Part shown: one piece after another, positions 36,896-48,050 of the stretch | Layout: every line of letters starts with the position of its first letter | Numbering within the stretch: position 1 is the stretch's first letter | Assembly: GCA_002989075.1 (NCBI GenBank) | Contig: PSQN01000010.1 | Location: 434,001 to 498,000 of the forward strand | From: Arthonia radiata | Taxonomy: Eukaryota > Ascomycota > Arthoniomycetes > Arthoniales > Arthoniaceae | DNA: 64,000 nt | Direction: 5' to 3' | Program-made: the position numbers and the translations under genes | Notes under the pieces: model-generated | Database searches by the model: none | What the model was told of the DNA's origin: nothing | The model's input: the letters and a program-made list of their open reading frames with translations, nothing else

Positions 36896-37451
36896 ATGAG
36901 TGGAGCATTCATGCAGGGTCACTTAGATATCGCCCTCGAGCTCTCCTTGCGAGGCCGGGTATTTGGCGAAGGTGTAAACCTTCTTGAAGCAGATTCGATG
37001 CTGTATAGATGCTCGAGCTGCCTCAGAGCTCGAGCAGATTTGTGCGTCGAATCTCACCCGGTGCGAAATAAGGATAGATGCTCGTTTCCCTCGTTGCAGG
37101 CACTATTGGGAGGTAAGAGATTGGGAAAAGCCCAGTCATGTCGAAATACTCGTAAGCTATGCATCTAAAATATTTTCAGACGTAATGGTTAGACATTTGC
37201 GCCCTGCATTGGCGCGCCTACAATACAGAGTGGTATCCTTATACACATTGCGGCTCGGAGTCTCCTCAAATCATGCAGCCAAGGTGATGCAAGAGTGCTG
37301 CGTGACGCCTGCCGCGATGTGTCCGCTATGTCGCGAGCTGCTGAGTAGACTATCAAGCATGCCAGACAGGCCTGTCAGCCCGTAGATTCATACCAATGAA
37401 AGCACTTAAGTTCCGCGGAAGCAAAAGAGCTTGTGGGCTACATGCTCTGAG
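36896..37451 (+). pseudogene. 5' pieces of an unrecognised, MITE-split gene
   Basis: Protein-like frames occur here: one at 36984-37385 (ICASNLTRCEIRIDARF, CRHYWEVRDWEKPSHVEILV) and a short open stretch at 37410-37451. They could be exons of one gene, but a full splice path could not be built. The short stretch runs in frame up to the target duplication of the MITE at 37452 and would continue into the frame beyond it. No family is recognised. Coding status is a guess based on residue composition and frame continuity. Confidence 0.3.
37444..37451. repeat. Left 8-bp target-site duplication
   Basis: GCTCTGAG directly flanks the left end of the MITE and is repeated exactly at 37821-37828 on the right. 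An exact 8-bp duplication is typical of hAT transposition. Confidence 0.85.
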
Positions 37452-37820
37452 CAGTGAAGTTAATGGAGCGGATCTGGCCTTACCGCCACTAATACCGCTA
37501 GGATCCAATCCGTCTGCCCAAAACCTGGACCAGAACCGGCAGCTCCAATAGGAACCGGATACTATTGGGGAACTATCAGGCGCGCGTTAAGTACGCGCAT
37601 TTTTGCGTTTTGGCCTGTACGCAAAGCTAGTAAGGGGATAAAACTGTACTAGACAAGGTAGTATACCTTAATAAACCGATCTAGAACTAGACTGATAGCA
37701 GAACTATCTAGTAAAGGCTAGAACTAAACCGTACTATTACCAGGATAGCAAAAACTGAACCGCCTAAAGCGGATCGGTATCCAGAACCGTGTATTAGGAA
37801 CCGCTCTATTAACTTCACTG
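37452..37820. mobile_element. hAT-like MITE, 369 bp
   Basis: The left end reads CAGTGAAGTTAATGGAGCGG and the right end is its inverted complement CCGCTCTATTAACTTCACTG, with a single mismatch over 20 bp. An exact 8-bp duplication GCTCTGAG flanks both ends. The inside has no coding capacity, so this is a non-autonomous miniature element mobilised in trans. The exact duplication and near-perfect ends suggest a fairly recent insertion. It lies within a reading frame, which is continuous if the element and one duplication are left out. Confidence 0.88.
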
Positions 37821-37828
37821 GCTCTGAG
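37821..37828. repeat. Right 8-bp target-site duplication
   Basis: This is the exact second copy of GCTCTGAG, next to the right terminal inverted repeat of the MITE. Confidence 0.85.
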
Positions 37829-37999
37829 CAGTGGCGGGTGACGGCAATCGATGAGGAGTTCATAGCTGCCAATATCGAACCCTCGGCGCTTACTAGGGAG
37901 TATCCCAGAGCGCTCTTTAATACGCATGGACTACCTTGCCGTGGCAAGAAGTTTGACTTGACCAATCCGGAGAGTCTGGAACGCCATGTTCGTTTTTAA
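37829..37999 (+). pseudogene. 3' piece of the MITE-split unrecognised gene
   Basis: The frame right of the MITE reads QWRVTAIDEEFIAANIEPS, then TREYPRALFNTHGLPCRGKK and NPESLERHVRF before a TAA. It looks like real protein (balanced composition, charged and hydrophobic alternation) and is in phase with the open stretch left of the MITE (KSLWATCSE). The family is not recognised. Whether it is the true C-terminus or only an exon end is unclear. Confidence 0.35.
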
Positions 38000-38042
38000 C
38001 CACTGGACATCTTGTGCGGGTCGAGATGAGTTTCTGGCAGTG

Positions 38043-38196
38043 AAGCGCTACGTTTCAGCACAATGCTTCCTGAGAGAGCATATACACGAGTTTGTTTCGC
38101 TTTCATAACGGGCTTGTTCAGACAGCGCCTCCATCTGAACGACTGAAAGCCCATCAAAACATAACAGAAGAATCGGTGTGAGGGCTGTAGCTTCAC
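38043..38196 (-). repeat. Introner-like element copy 2
   Basis: On the minus strand this copy begins GTGAAGCTACAGCCCTC and keeps the family blocks TTCTTCTGTTATG, GGGCTTTCAGTCGTT, GGAGGCGCTGTC, ATGCTCTCTCAGG and GCATTGTGCTGA. Its 3' end (AGCGCTTCACTG) lacks the clean CTCTAG acceptor of copy 1, so it may no longer splice. It abuts copy 3 head-to-tail. No minus-strand gene was found around it. Confidence 0.75.
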
Positions 38197-38723
38197 TTAG
38201 AGCGATATGTGTCAGCACGATACACCCACGAGAGCACACACACGAATATGTTTGGCCTTCGAAAAGGGCGTATTCGGACAGCGCCTCCATTTTCATGACT
38301 GAAAGCCCCCGAATGAACAACAGAAGAATAAGTGTGGAGGCTGTAGACTTACCAGAGCATCTTGAGTCGGAAATTAATTTTGGTCAAGCGTTGGCGCTGT
38401 CACTGTCTTATCTCGAAAGTGGGCATGTCGATGTTGAAGAGCTGGCGTTCTATCTAGAGCACGCGAAGCGCGGAACCTCCATGTATGGATGGGAGCTCTT
38501 ACGAACGACAGTCCTCACTGCTAGATCGCTAGCGTATACCATCATTTGCAGTATTGACACTCCACTATGGGGATTTGAGACGCGAAGATCAGTGCCGGGG
38601 GGTAGTGTTCCGCGGTATATCAGTAGAACCAACGTTGCTCGTGCATCGTGCAATGCTAGAGATAGTGTTGCGCAGTTGCTGCCTCGAGCAGTCGATTGTT
38701 CGACCGACGACAACGAGATCTGA
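38178..38723 (+). pseudogene. Unrecognised ORF next to introner-like copies
   Basis: The frame is open for 181 codons, but its first 60 lie in antisense to introner-like copy 3. From about 38355 the sequence looks protein-like (NFGQALALSLSYLESGHV, VEELAFYLEHAKRGTSMYG, ELLRTTVLTARSLAY). It could be a further piece of the split gene upstream or a separate fragment. No family is recognised, and no convincing start or splice partners were found. Confidence 0.25.
38196..38352 (-). repeat. Introner-like element copy 3
   Basis: Minus strand: starts GTAAGTCTACAGCCTCCAC, contains TTCTTCTGTTGTTC, GGGGGCTTTCAGTC, GGAGGCGCTGTCCG, TGTGCTCTCGTGGG and ends GTGCTGACACATATCGCTCTAAG. Donor, branch and acceptor are all present and the length (157 nt) equals the spliced copy 1. 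Its last G is the first G of copy 2, so the two are in exact tandem. The flanking minus-strand sequence is not recognisably coding. Confidence 0.78.
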
Positions 38724-38730
38724 TGGAGGC

Positions 38731-39100
38731 GCAGAGGAGATTGGCACGATCGGTGGCTGGAAGAAGTCTCATGGCGATGCCAAGGCTGGCCTGAGAAACA
38801 AAGTTGCCGGTGACTTCGGCGTTGCCACTTCTCGATGCCATTGGCGGCGGCGAGGCTTATAACACTTCTAGAACAGCTAACGTGGACAGATTTTACCTCT
38901 CGCGATGCGATTGATAGCGGCGGCAAGGCTTCAGTTCACGTTTAAAAGAACCAAAGTGAACAAATTGTAGTATTGATGAGTCTATGTTCATCATTTCATT
39001 TGTATATAGTACAAGATCCAAGGACCACATGCCATGTTGCCAACTGTACAAGGCGGCTCAACCTCTTCAATATTGCTTTTTGACGAAACGACCAATCCGA
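38731..39100. other. Intergenic, no recognised gene
   Basis: No motif-bearing frame is present. The stretch should hold the 3' end of the ferric reductase gene, whose stop lies at 39101. Confidence 0.35.
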
Positions 39101-41044
39101 TCAATACGTGAAGGCTTCCTCAACAAAGGTAACGGAGCCTATTTCGCACAGCCGTCGGGATGCTTGTCGCACGCTGTCTGCAAAAGGGCCTGGACCACAT
39201 ACCGAGACCGCCATCGCACCCTCTCGCTCCAAGAATTCCTTCTCCACGATCGTCTGAGGCGAGCAGCGACCAGGATACATCGCTACCGAGCCCGTCGACG
39301 AGGAAATTTCACTGCGCGAGCGAGGCTTTGTGACAAACAGCATTATCTTCAACACTTCCCTTCTTCCAGGGTAGCGGAGGATCTCGTCCATATAAAACCG
39401 GATCCACTCCAGGCTTTCGGTGGTTGGAACAGACCAAACAAGGATTACCTTCTTCGCAGCGACGGTACCAGTGCTGGATCCAGCAACAAGTTGACGGATA
39501 TAAGGCAGTTGATGCGTAATGCCGACACCGCCCGCGAACAACAGGACCGTACCGAACGAATCGAGAGACTCGTGACCACCATATGGGCCTTCGATTGCAC
39601 CCCATGTTGTGAATGTACGGTTCGGTGCTTTGCATGCCGCCTTGTAAATGTTGCCCGTCATACCAGTGAAAGAACGAACAATGAGCGACACATCAGTCCG
39701 CACATTACCCGAGCGTTGAAGTTCGAGTTCGTTGGCCCCGATCGGGCCAGTCGTTGGCAGCTTTTCCTCGTCCGAAAGTGATGTGCGGAGGTGGTTTTCA
39801 GACCAAGCAACTGAGAAGGGGTGACTCGACCACAGCGAAAATTTTGGTAGGTAGGCGTGAACATGTGTACCAGGGGTAAAGTTCCAAGGTCGCGCTAAAT
39901 GGTATGTGATGCGACATGCATCTGCAGGAAGCGCTTCAATGGTGACACGCGTAAAACCACGTTGGCGCGACCAGTTCCGGAAGACGATGCGGCCTGTCCG
40001 CCAGACGTACTCTGAAGCCCAGAGTACAATGCAGATGACCACATACGAAAGCTCTGGAAGCTTGCCAGCAGTGCAATGAATGTAGACGCCAACTATTGCT
40101 GCGATAGCCGCAAGTTTGTGGATGTTGAGGAAGGTCTCGTAGAATGCGTGTCGAAGTGGTGACCACGCCTGCAGACCCATGAAGATGAAGACTAGCGTGC
40201 CCACGGTTCCCCACATGAGGAAGTCCGACTTTGGGACGCTCTTTTCGACCGCTTTCCAACCTCCCATCTTGACCTTAGGGATGAGCCACGCCAGAGTGTG
40301 GAGGATTGACTCAATGATCACGATGCGTGCCAGCCATCGGTGGAGAAGGTTGAACGTGTCGTAGCTGACCTGGAGGAGGGGAATGAGAGGGTTGTTCCGC
40401 AGTGCGAAGAGGAAGCAGGGAATCAGATTGATTGTCGCAAGCATGCCAGTGCGGCCGCGCCATTCTGCATAGACGGCCTCTGTCTTCTTATTGCTGTAGT
40501 CCAGTACAGCGCAGTAAGCCAGGTTCATGGCCACCAGAACAAAGATGAGGATAGAATGGAATCGTGAGGGTAGCGTGCCGAAAGTGACCACAGACGTCAG
40601 CTTGATGACTTGATTGTGACGCTTGCTCCAGAACGGCGCGTATAGTATATGTCGCTTGATCCATGGCCACCACTCTGTACGGTTCGTCTTCCAGTAGATT
40701 TGCTTCTCCCGTCCAGGTCCAGTTGCGTGTAGAAATCGAAGGTGCATGTTTCCAAGATTGATGATCCGGAAGATGAGTGTTGCAAGCATGAGGCCGAAGA
40801 AGACGGCGAGGAGAATGTTAACGAAAAGGTAATTGCTAGTCTGATTCACACCAGTCAGTCCTGAGAGATACTCAGAAGAGGTCCAGGGTTGTGTACTGAC
40901 TTCGTACGGGTCGGGCGGTTGCGCATGCCCACCACCTCCCGACGCTGGCGATGACGCCGCGTGGGAGGCGGCCGCCGACGAGGGCGCTTGCTGTGGCTGC
41001 GAGCCAGACATCGCGCGCCTCTCTCTCTGAATGAATGAGTGCAA
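39101..41044 (-). CDS. Ferric reductase, FRE family flavocytochrome
   Basis: A single exon encodes 647 residues. A disordered Ala/Ser/Gly-rich N-terminus is followed by about seven membrane spans. The two haem-ligand pairs are visible as HRWLARIVIIESILH and HKLAAIAAIVGVYIH (13 residues between the histidines). The cytosolic part has the FAD motif HPFSVAW, an NADPH-binding GPYGG with LLFAGGVGITHQLPYIRQL, and the closing CGPGPFADSVR. These enzymes pass electrons from NADPH across the membrane to reduce Fe3+ or Cu2+ for uptake; some sit in the vacuole. The in-frame ATG at 41011 (MSGSQPQQ) is an alternative start. No iron-uptake partner gene is adjacent. Confidence 0.88.
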   Translation of the reverse strand: MHSFIQRERRAMSGSQPQQAPSSAAASHAASSPASGGGGHAQPPDPYEVSTQPWTSSEYLSGLTGVNQTSNYLFVNILLAVFFGLMLATLIFRIINLGNMHLRFLHATGPGREKQIYWKTNRTEWWPWIKRHILYAPFWSKRHNQVIKLTSVVTFGTLPSRFHSILIFVLVAMNLAYCAVLDYSNKKTEAVYAEWRGRTGMLATINLIPCFLFALRNNPLIPLLQVSYDTFNLLHRWLARIVIIESILHTLAWLIPKVKMGGWKAVEKSVPKSDFLMWGTVGTLVFIFMGLQAWSPLRHAFYETFLNIHKLAAIAAIVGVYIHCTAGKLPELSYVVICIVLWASEYVWRTGRIVFRNWSRQRGFTRVTIEALPADACRITYHLARPWNFTPGTHVHAYLPKFSLWSSHPFSVAWSENHLRTSLSDEEKLPTTGPIGANELELQRSGNVRTDVSLIVRSFTGMTGNIYKAACKAPNRTFTTWGAIEGPYGGHESLDSFGTVLLFAGGVGITHQLPYIRQLVAGSSTGTVAAKKVILVWSVPTTESLEWIRFYMDEILRYPGRREVLKIMLFVTKPRSRSEISSSTGSVAMYPGRCSPQTIVEKEFLEREGAMAVSVCGPGPFADSVRQASRRLCEIGSVTFVEEAFTY

Positions 41045-42517
41045 GGTAAAAGACGACCAGCGCCAAGAAGCTCAGTTGAAAGATTGAATTTGGTGATGTG
41101 TTGTGAAATTTGGTTGGGCAGAAGAGAGAGAGCGGATGTCGGCGGTGCGGACAAAGAACTTTTGAAGAAGTCTTTGATTTGCACAATGCGCCGTTTGAGT
41201 TGGTAAACGGATTCGATCTCCAGGGTCCGGATGGTGCCTGCACAATGATCGACCACGGTTAGCAAAGGTCCAAGAGAATGTGTCCTCCAAGGTGGTGGAG
41301 GTCCAGCGGGTCAATGGGCATCATGGTGGTTGAGGGACTAGAAAAGAAAAGAAGGTGCCTTTTGCTGTCGAGGCCAGCAACAAAGCCAGACAATGGGGAA
41401 GACTTGCCAATGAGGTAGCACCCGAGGTGAAGGCCGACCAAGCAGCAGAAGTGTTTGGCACCTGTTTGACTATCGTCAGTCTTGGCTACTTCAGAAATGG
41501 TGAGGACATAATTTACCTAGCCTAATCGCGTGGCGCGAGCTAGCTCAGCGTTTGAGCTCTGAGCGTTACGACTCCCTTAAACGAAGGCTGGGAGCGTTGA
41601 ACAGGGAGAGTGGGAAGAGAGTCGCTGTGAGTGAATGTAATTACAAGAATGGGGACAGAGAACGATGGAGGCTAGAGCAAATGAATGGGTGCAAGGCGGC
41701 GATCGAGCTGCCTGAAAGACGTGTAGTGGAGGAGAAGGGGAGGTTCGAGATGTGTCGAAGGTGTGTAAGGGTTGGAGAGTGACTTGGGCTTGGCGTCCAG
41801 TACCAGTAAATATACTTTCCTTAGCGCCATCTTCATGCAAGGGAAGCCTACGCAGTGATTGGCTGCGAATGCTCCAATGGCTTCGGGGTCTTCCGGGACT
41901 TTCGTGACGTCGCTGTCTCGAGCTACTGTACCTACCCTTTGCGGTAGTTCCAAACGATCACGAGTTTCACATCCCCTGGATTCCTCGGCGCGTAGGAGCA
42001 GGAGTACAGGGTCACAATAGGATGAGCGACCCAGTCGAGACCGTCGCCGTCACTCAGACCTTTCTATTCTATGCTTCCGCTTCACGAAGATACAGCATCC
42101 GTGCCCCTCGCAGTCAGTTGACCTCACATCACGGATACACGTTGCAGCAGAGGTAGTGCCTCTTCCGTCGAAGGATGGCTATTAACATTCTGTCGTGGGA
42201 AGCTCGTCAGAGCCTAAGGATATACATACAGCGGCCCAGCCGGTCCGAACACTGTTATGACAAGTGTGCGCATGTTCTTTCAAGTCGTCTCGAACAGTAT
42301 CTCAACTCAACACGATCGCCATGCCCTTCATAAACAAGAGGTCCAAGTGGCCCTGGTGGAAGCGCCAAGTACGATGCAAGCTTGTTTCAACCCCGAGATG
42401 ATTGCTCACGTTTCACCCCTGGAACGCCTCGAATCGTGTCTGTTCTCGCCCACCAAAGCCATCTGCCACCCCTCCCTGTGGTCCCTGCCAATCGTGAATC
42501 TCATGCCTGTCGTATCG
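41045..42517. other. Intergenic, no recognised gene
   Basis: A long spacer between the ferric reductase start and the DIP2 stop. Frames up to 93 codons occur on both strands at 41552-41953 and overlap each other, which argues against any of them. Nothing is supported beyond upstream sequence of the reductase and the 3' end of DIP2. Confidence 0.35.
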
Positions 42518-45500
42518 CTACGAATCGTCAGTGTTCGTTACTCGCAGCCCACCACGAGGTGGAGGCTGCGCGTGTCTGTCATCGTCTTCGTCATCAAAAA
42601 TGAAGCTGCCTTTCCCAGTGACCGAGGGAAGGTGCAAGTAGCTGGCTCCTAGGCTTTGATCTCGCGGAGGAGATGAGTGCGCCTGCGAGGAGCCGTGCTG
42701 GGCCCCTGTCGGAAAGTATTCATCGTCGCCTGGCATTTCAATCGGCGAATAGTTCATCGTTCGGTTGATGTGTGGCATTGTGGTTGCCGTAGGCGTCGCG
42801 TCGTCCCTCGGTGGTGGTTCAGCGACTGCAGGCCCCGTCGGCTCGGGCGAGGAGTCCACAATCGAGCTGTCGTCGGCTGGCAACTCCGCAACGCTTTCCG
42901 GTGGCGGCGCGTAGCCTCTGCTTTGCAAATCAGTCAAGCCGGTACTGCTCTCCACATGCTTTAGACTGCTGCCGCCTCGAACGCTGTTGCTTCGGAAGCT
43001 ATTACCGCTGCGCCGACCCATGCCTGTCGCACTATCGTCGATAGGCCCGTCAGGGTCTTTGATACCAAATTGTGCAATCGTCCGCATCTTGCGAGTCACC
43101 CAGCCTGCGAGTATCTTCCCGCGTTGTTTCTCGCCGAGTCGTGATCGTGGAAAATCGCCGCGAGACACGAAGGCCACGATGTCGAGGACGACCTGATGCT
43201 GGTTCAGTACTGCGTTGATGACAACAGGAACGATCGATGCGAGGTAGTTGCGCCGCACGACTTCAATAAGTGCCACAACGAGACCTCCGGCTTGGAAGAC
43301 CGCGCTGCCTCCAGGCGCAATGTTGCGATGGCATGTTTCGATCGACGACTCAATATCAGAGGGAAAATGGCTTAACCCGTTGACATCGAAGGTCTCGCCG
43401 ATGCTGCCCAGCATGAACAATACTTGCATGTCGACGTGAGCGCCTCCAGGTCCAATCGGTCTGCTGAGGTTGTGGAGGAAGCCCAGGTCCCCTGTGCGAA
43501 CATAGCGTACGTTTGGATCGCCGTCCACAGTGCGGCCATTCATCCGTTCAGCGTCGAGCGGGTCTCGTGATCCGTAGAAGGAGTGGGCACAAGCTTCTGA
43601 CTGCACCCATATCTCGCCATATTCGCCAGAGTAGCACAGGCGGTTGGTCTCGGGGTTGACTATTGCGATTTGCGTGCTGACTGGCACCATGCCTGAATCT
43701 TGCAGGTACAGTGAGTGTGGCTCGATCTCCGGATCCACGACTTGTACGAGGCCACGTCGAAGCGCCTGTGAGTCTAACCATATCTCGATCGGCTCAATAC
43801 ACATGTACGAGCGTGATGCGATCATGGGGTTGAGCACGTGCGAGTAGATGGTATTAATTGCGGTCCTGTCGAGCCCGGCTTGGGCAAAGTGCGCTCTTGT
43901 TCTTTGATATACATCCGTGCGCGGTCGAGTGTCGGTCGAGATCATCAGATTCTTCAGTTCGTGTAGTGCGAAGCCCTTACCAGGCACATGGGCCATGGCA
44001 TGATCCAACATTTGACTTGTTGCATAAGTATCTTTGACCTTGTACCGTGCTAGTACCAAGAACAACGACATCGGGTTCTGCGCGAAGTCCACAGGAGACA
44101 CCAAGTATGTCGGTGCCGCCAAGTAGATGCCCATCAGGCACATATGGATGAATCCTAGGCCGACTGTACTGCGCACGCAAGCCAGGATGGGCCGCGTGCT
44201 TGTCATCTGACAGGTCTCTTTTTGGACTTTGCACAAGGCCATGATGGTGTGGTGACCCAGCTGTACAGCAACACGCCTTTGATCAGGAGTCCAGTATACC
44301 CAGATCAGTGCTGGATAGCCTTGTTGTATCCATGCGGGCTTCATGGTCAGTCCTGAATCGCGACATCCATTCGATTGCTTAGAAGGTTTGGAGGTGTTGT
44401 AGGAGCTCGGTATGTTGCACTTGATAACGTTGGCCGATTGCTTCAGATGCTGCGAGACGACTTTCAGCTTGAGCAGTTGCTCCGTGTCGTTGTTGACCAA
44501 AATCGCTTTGATGCGGAAATCGGCTATCATTGACAGTAAAGCTGGCGCATCTTCGCTCAGCCGATTTTGGTCGAGCGGCGCCATAGGTATTGCTATCGCT
44601 CCGAGCACCCAGCATGCGTGTATGGCGTATACGAAGTCCTCTGAGTGCGTGTACATCAGCAGGAGGTGGTCACCTGCCTGAACCTTCACCTTGTTCTTCA
44701 GGTACATGGCGACACCACAAATTTTGAGATCCAGCTTCTTCCAGTTGACTCCTTTGCCTTCCTTGCCTCTGCTGTCGATGGTGCAGTATGACAGCTCCTC
44801 GCTCTGTCGGTTTGCACGCCATTGGAGGAGATCTTGTATGTTCGAGAACGAGTTGAGGGGAGTTGAGGTTCTGTCATCCATTACCTGCACAATATTAGCG
44901 CTGTTAAATCTATTAGTTGATGCAAAACCCTTACCACGGGACGATAGTCAACGCCAGAGTATTGCTTTTCTTGCAGCTGCAGTACGTTTTGACGAGCATG
45001 GGACGACGCAGATGACCAGATACCGCCGAGAACATCATCACCGACCGGGAGATTCTGCACTGCGCGCTCCACCCCGAACTGGACGTGCACGCACGGCAGA
45101 CTGCCGTTGTCGAACTCTTTCCTACAGAGCATATTCCCTATATCTTTGCGGCCATTTTTAACCACGCGTGGGAGGGAGTTTGGCGGATTGATCATCACGC
45201 AATAGACGCGCAGATGATGCTCGTGATAGAGCACTTCCATACATCGCTCCGATAGCGAATCCAGAAGCGCGAGATCGAGCTGACGTGGTGGGCCACCAGG
45301 TACTAGAGGTGCTGTCGATGCTGAAAATGTCTCCAACAGGATTATGGGAAGATACTCTTGGTTCACGTACACGTCGAAAGCTGAACAGTCATGGATTTTT
45401 GGGATGTACTTCATGACGCTGGAAACAATGTGCTGAACGAAGAAGAATCGATGCTCTTGTTCTTGCGCATCTTCGCTCCATTCCACTTTTTGCCGGAGTC

Positions 45501-48050
45501 GATCCTCATACAGGCCAAGCACGTACAGCTTGCCTTCTACAACACAGCCCAAGAGGCCTGTACGTAGGAACTCGACGTCGAGCAGAGCTGGAGTCGGGCT
45601 ACCTTCAAGGAACCTGTATGGGTGAGCATGGAAGATGGACTCTGTATGTTTAGGCAAAGCCCAAAAGCCGCCAGACAACGACGGACTATCGACCCAGATC
45701 TCGCCAATGGTTAGGGGAGAACAGAGCAGGCATGACTCTGGGTCAACAACAGCGAGTGTTGCGTCTGGAAGCGGGTAGCCGAAAGCTCCGACCCGTACCG
45801 TTCCTGGCTCTGATGCCCGACGAGCGACTTCATCACCCGTGGCTAGAACAACCACCTCATTGGTTTTGAGCGCTTCCTTATCCAGGAGAACTTCGCTGAG
45901 ATCACCGGGACTTTCTTTCGTCGATGACTTCCTTTGGAACGAATTGAGTGTGGTCCGAGTTTCGTCGCCCTCATCCGGTCCATCCCCACCTAGAGGACAA
46001 CCCATTCTCTCTGCTCCGCCGAGCCAGTCTCGCACAGAAACAATCATCCCCCCATGTTCCGGTAAAGAGAGCATTGGAGCCACAACCTCACGGGCGCGGA
46101 GATTGTGAAGCGGCTTAAACCACCGATCTGCCAAGATCTCATGGAATTCGCAATCCACGGTCAGAGTGTCAATCAAGCATATCTTGACGGACGCAAACGA
46201 AGGCTCAACGCCCTTTTTGAATCCGCGGGTCGCGAGAGGATCTTCTGCGGGGTTGTCAGTATCGTTGAACACTTCAAGTCTGACTGGGAGTATCTACGCT
46301 GATAGTTATAAGCGCAAAGTTTTAGCCTCGAATAATCTGCAGCCAGGACTGTCGGTTTGTACTTGGTGATCAGGTGAGCGTACAAGCCTGGGTTTTCAAC
46401 ACACGTTGGATCAATGTATACCTAGCCATGGTGCGTCAGTAAAAGTTGGCGAGAGCTGAGACAGTTTGCCCAGGCTCACGGTTGTATGACCACCGTAGAC
46501 GGTTAACAAAACGCCCAATATCATTCCAATGCCCTGTCTGCAATCTAAGTAGCTGAGTATTGTCTCACCAGTACGAGAAGGATTGACGATAGGCTGCCCG
46601 TTGCGATCCCTTAGGTTAGTAGACAGGGTATCGGAAGAATTCGGGATCGCGGACAGTATGGCCGTTAAAGTTGCTGCTTGATGCATAAGCGTCCTGTGGC
46701 TGAGCACGACTCCCCTGAGGTCTCCCGTAGGTGCCCTACTGAATTCGACATGAGCGAGGTCCGGTACTGCCGGCGGTGCCTGCTCATCCTTCTTCTTGGG
46801 ATGGTAGCTGCCAAATTCATTCGTCTTCCACCTAAAATCGGCATCAGAACGACGCGCCACGAGTGGTATGTAAACGCCAGTTGTCCCAAGACTTACCATT
46901 CCACCCCTGCTGGCCATTTAAGCTTGTTCAGAGCTATTTCTCGAGCAAAGCTCTTGAGGTTGTTATCTGTGGTCAAAGCCAGATGCGCTTGAGTTGTGGT
47001 AAGAAGCAAGCTCAGTTTTTGATAGTCTGAGGATGTATTAAGCGGGACGGCTCTATTCGAGCTGTTAGCCCACTACGTCTTGAGAATGAAGTGTGCGGAC
47101 ATCATGACTTACACGACGCCGGCGATGTAGCACCCAATCAAGGCTATCACGAAGTCGATGACCTCCGCGTCGCGGTATATCAGAGCAACTCGATCACCCC
47201 TATAAAGATTGGATTTGTCGCGAATGACCTGCGCAACTTTCTCTGCTTTGCTAGCGAGCTTCTCCCAGGTGATGGAGGCTAGCTCTTTCCCCTTGTTGTC
47301 CAGAACCCAATACGCGGCTTGCCTTGGGTGAGTCTTGCCTCGATACCGCAAGATTGCACCCACGGACTCAAAGTCGGACATCTGCATGCTCGGGTTGTGA
47401 GGGTCAGTTATCGAGAAAGGAATGTCGCGCGGCTCGAGCGGTAGCTGATGGTTTATGATCTGCGCCGAAGGAAGGTCTCTGGAGGGCATCGTGGGTTGTA
47501 TGGCGGTTGGGGACATAGCTTCGGTCTGCGAGTATCTCTGTCGTCCGTCTCCGCCATAGACTTCCTGGTTGCCGTCGCCAAATCCAGAAAAGTACTCTTG
47601 CTGCTGCGAGTCGAGCATCGTGCTCATCCGGCTGTCAAACACCTGGCTATCTTGACGCGGTGGACCACCTGGGCGTCCTCCAGCAGGATATGCAGAAGTA
47701 TCTTCCTCCGGAGGCTGAAACGCATAGTCACTTCGAGCCAGCGTATGCGTGCGTGAACCGTTCTCGTTATAGCCGTCGGACGGCGCCAGGAAGCTGCTCG
47801 ACGACGGGTTCGCGATTCCAAGTTGTCGCTGGCCGGTGGGGGCTCCGTCGAAATGTAAAGGGTCGAGAGAAGGATATGCGCCCGTAGGTCCTGTAGGTCC
47901 CATGGGTGTGGTCTGGTTTTGCTGGTCATATTGGTGGTAGTTGAAATCTTGCATAAGCAGTGTGCGCCTCTTCTCGTAGCCTTTCTGGGTGATCTCGCCC
48001 TCCTGCAGCTCTTCGTCGAGCGCGGCGAGCTTCGCTTGCAAACCCGCCAT
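42518..48050 (-). CDS. DIP2/Cmr2 protein with two adenylate-forming domains
   Basis: Six exons (48050-47113, 47052-46897, 46831-46422, 46387-46298, 46244-44935, 44884-42518) encode 1756 residues. A DMAP1-binding-like helix opens the protein (LAALDEELQEGEITQKGYEK). A Gln/Gly/Pro-rich linker follows, then two fatty-acyl-AMP-ligase-like domains (about residues 235-960 and 975-1590). Blocks include AGVVAVPLN across intron 1, AYNYQQDPLATRGFKK across intron 4, VRTGDLGFLHN and GSIGETFDVNGLSHFP. The tail is disordered. DIP2 proteins are conserved in fungi and animals; yeast Cmr2/DIP2 controls a subset of diacylglycerols. Intron 3 (46421-46388) is only 34 nt but is needed to hold frame. It is housekeeping, not a peptide synthetase. 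Confidence 0.87.
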
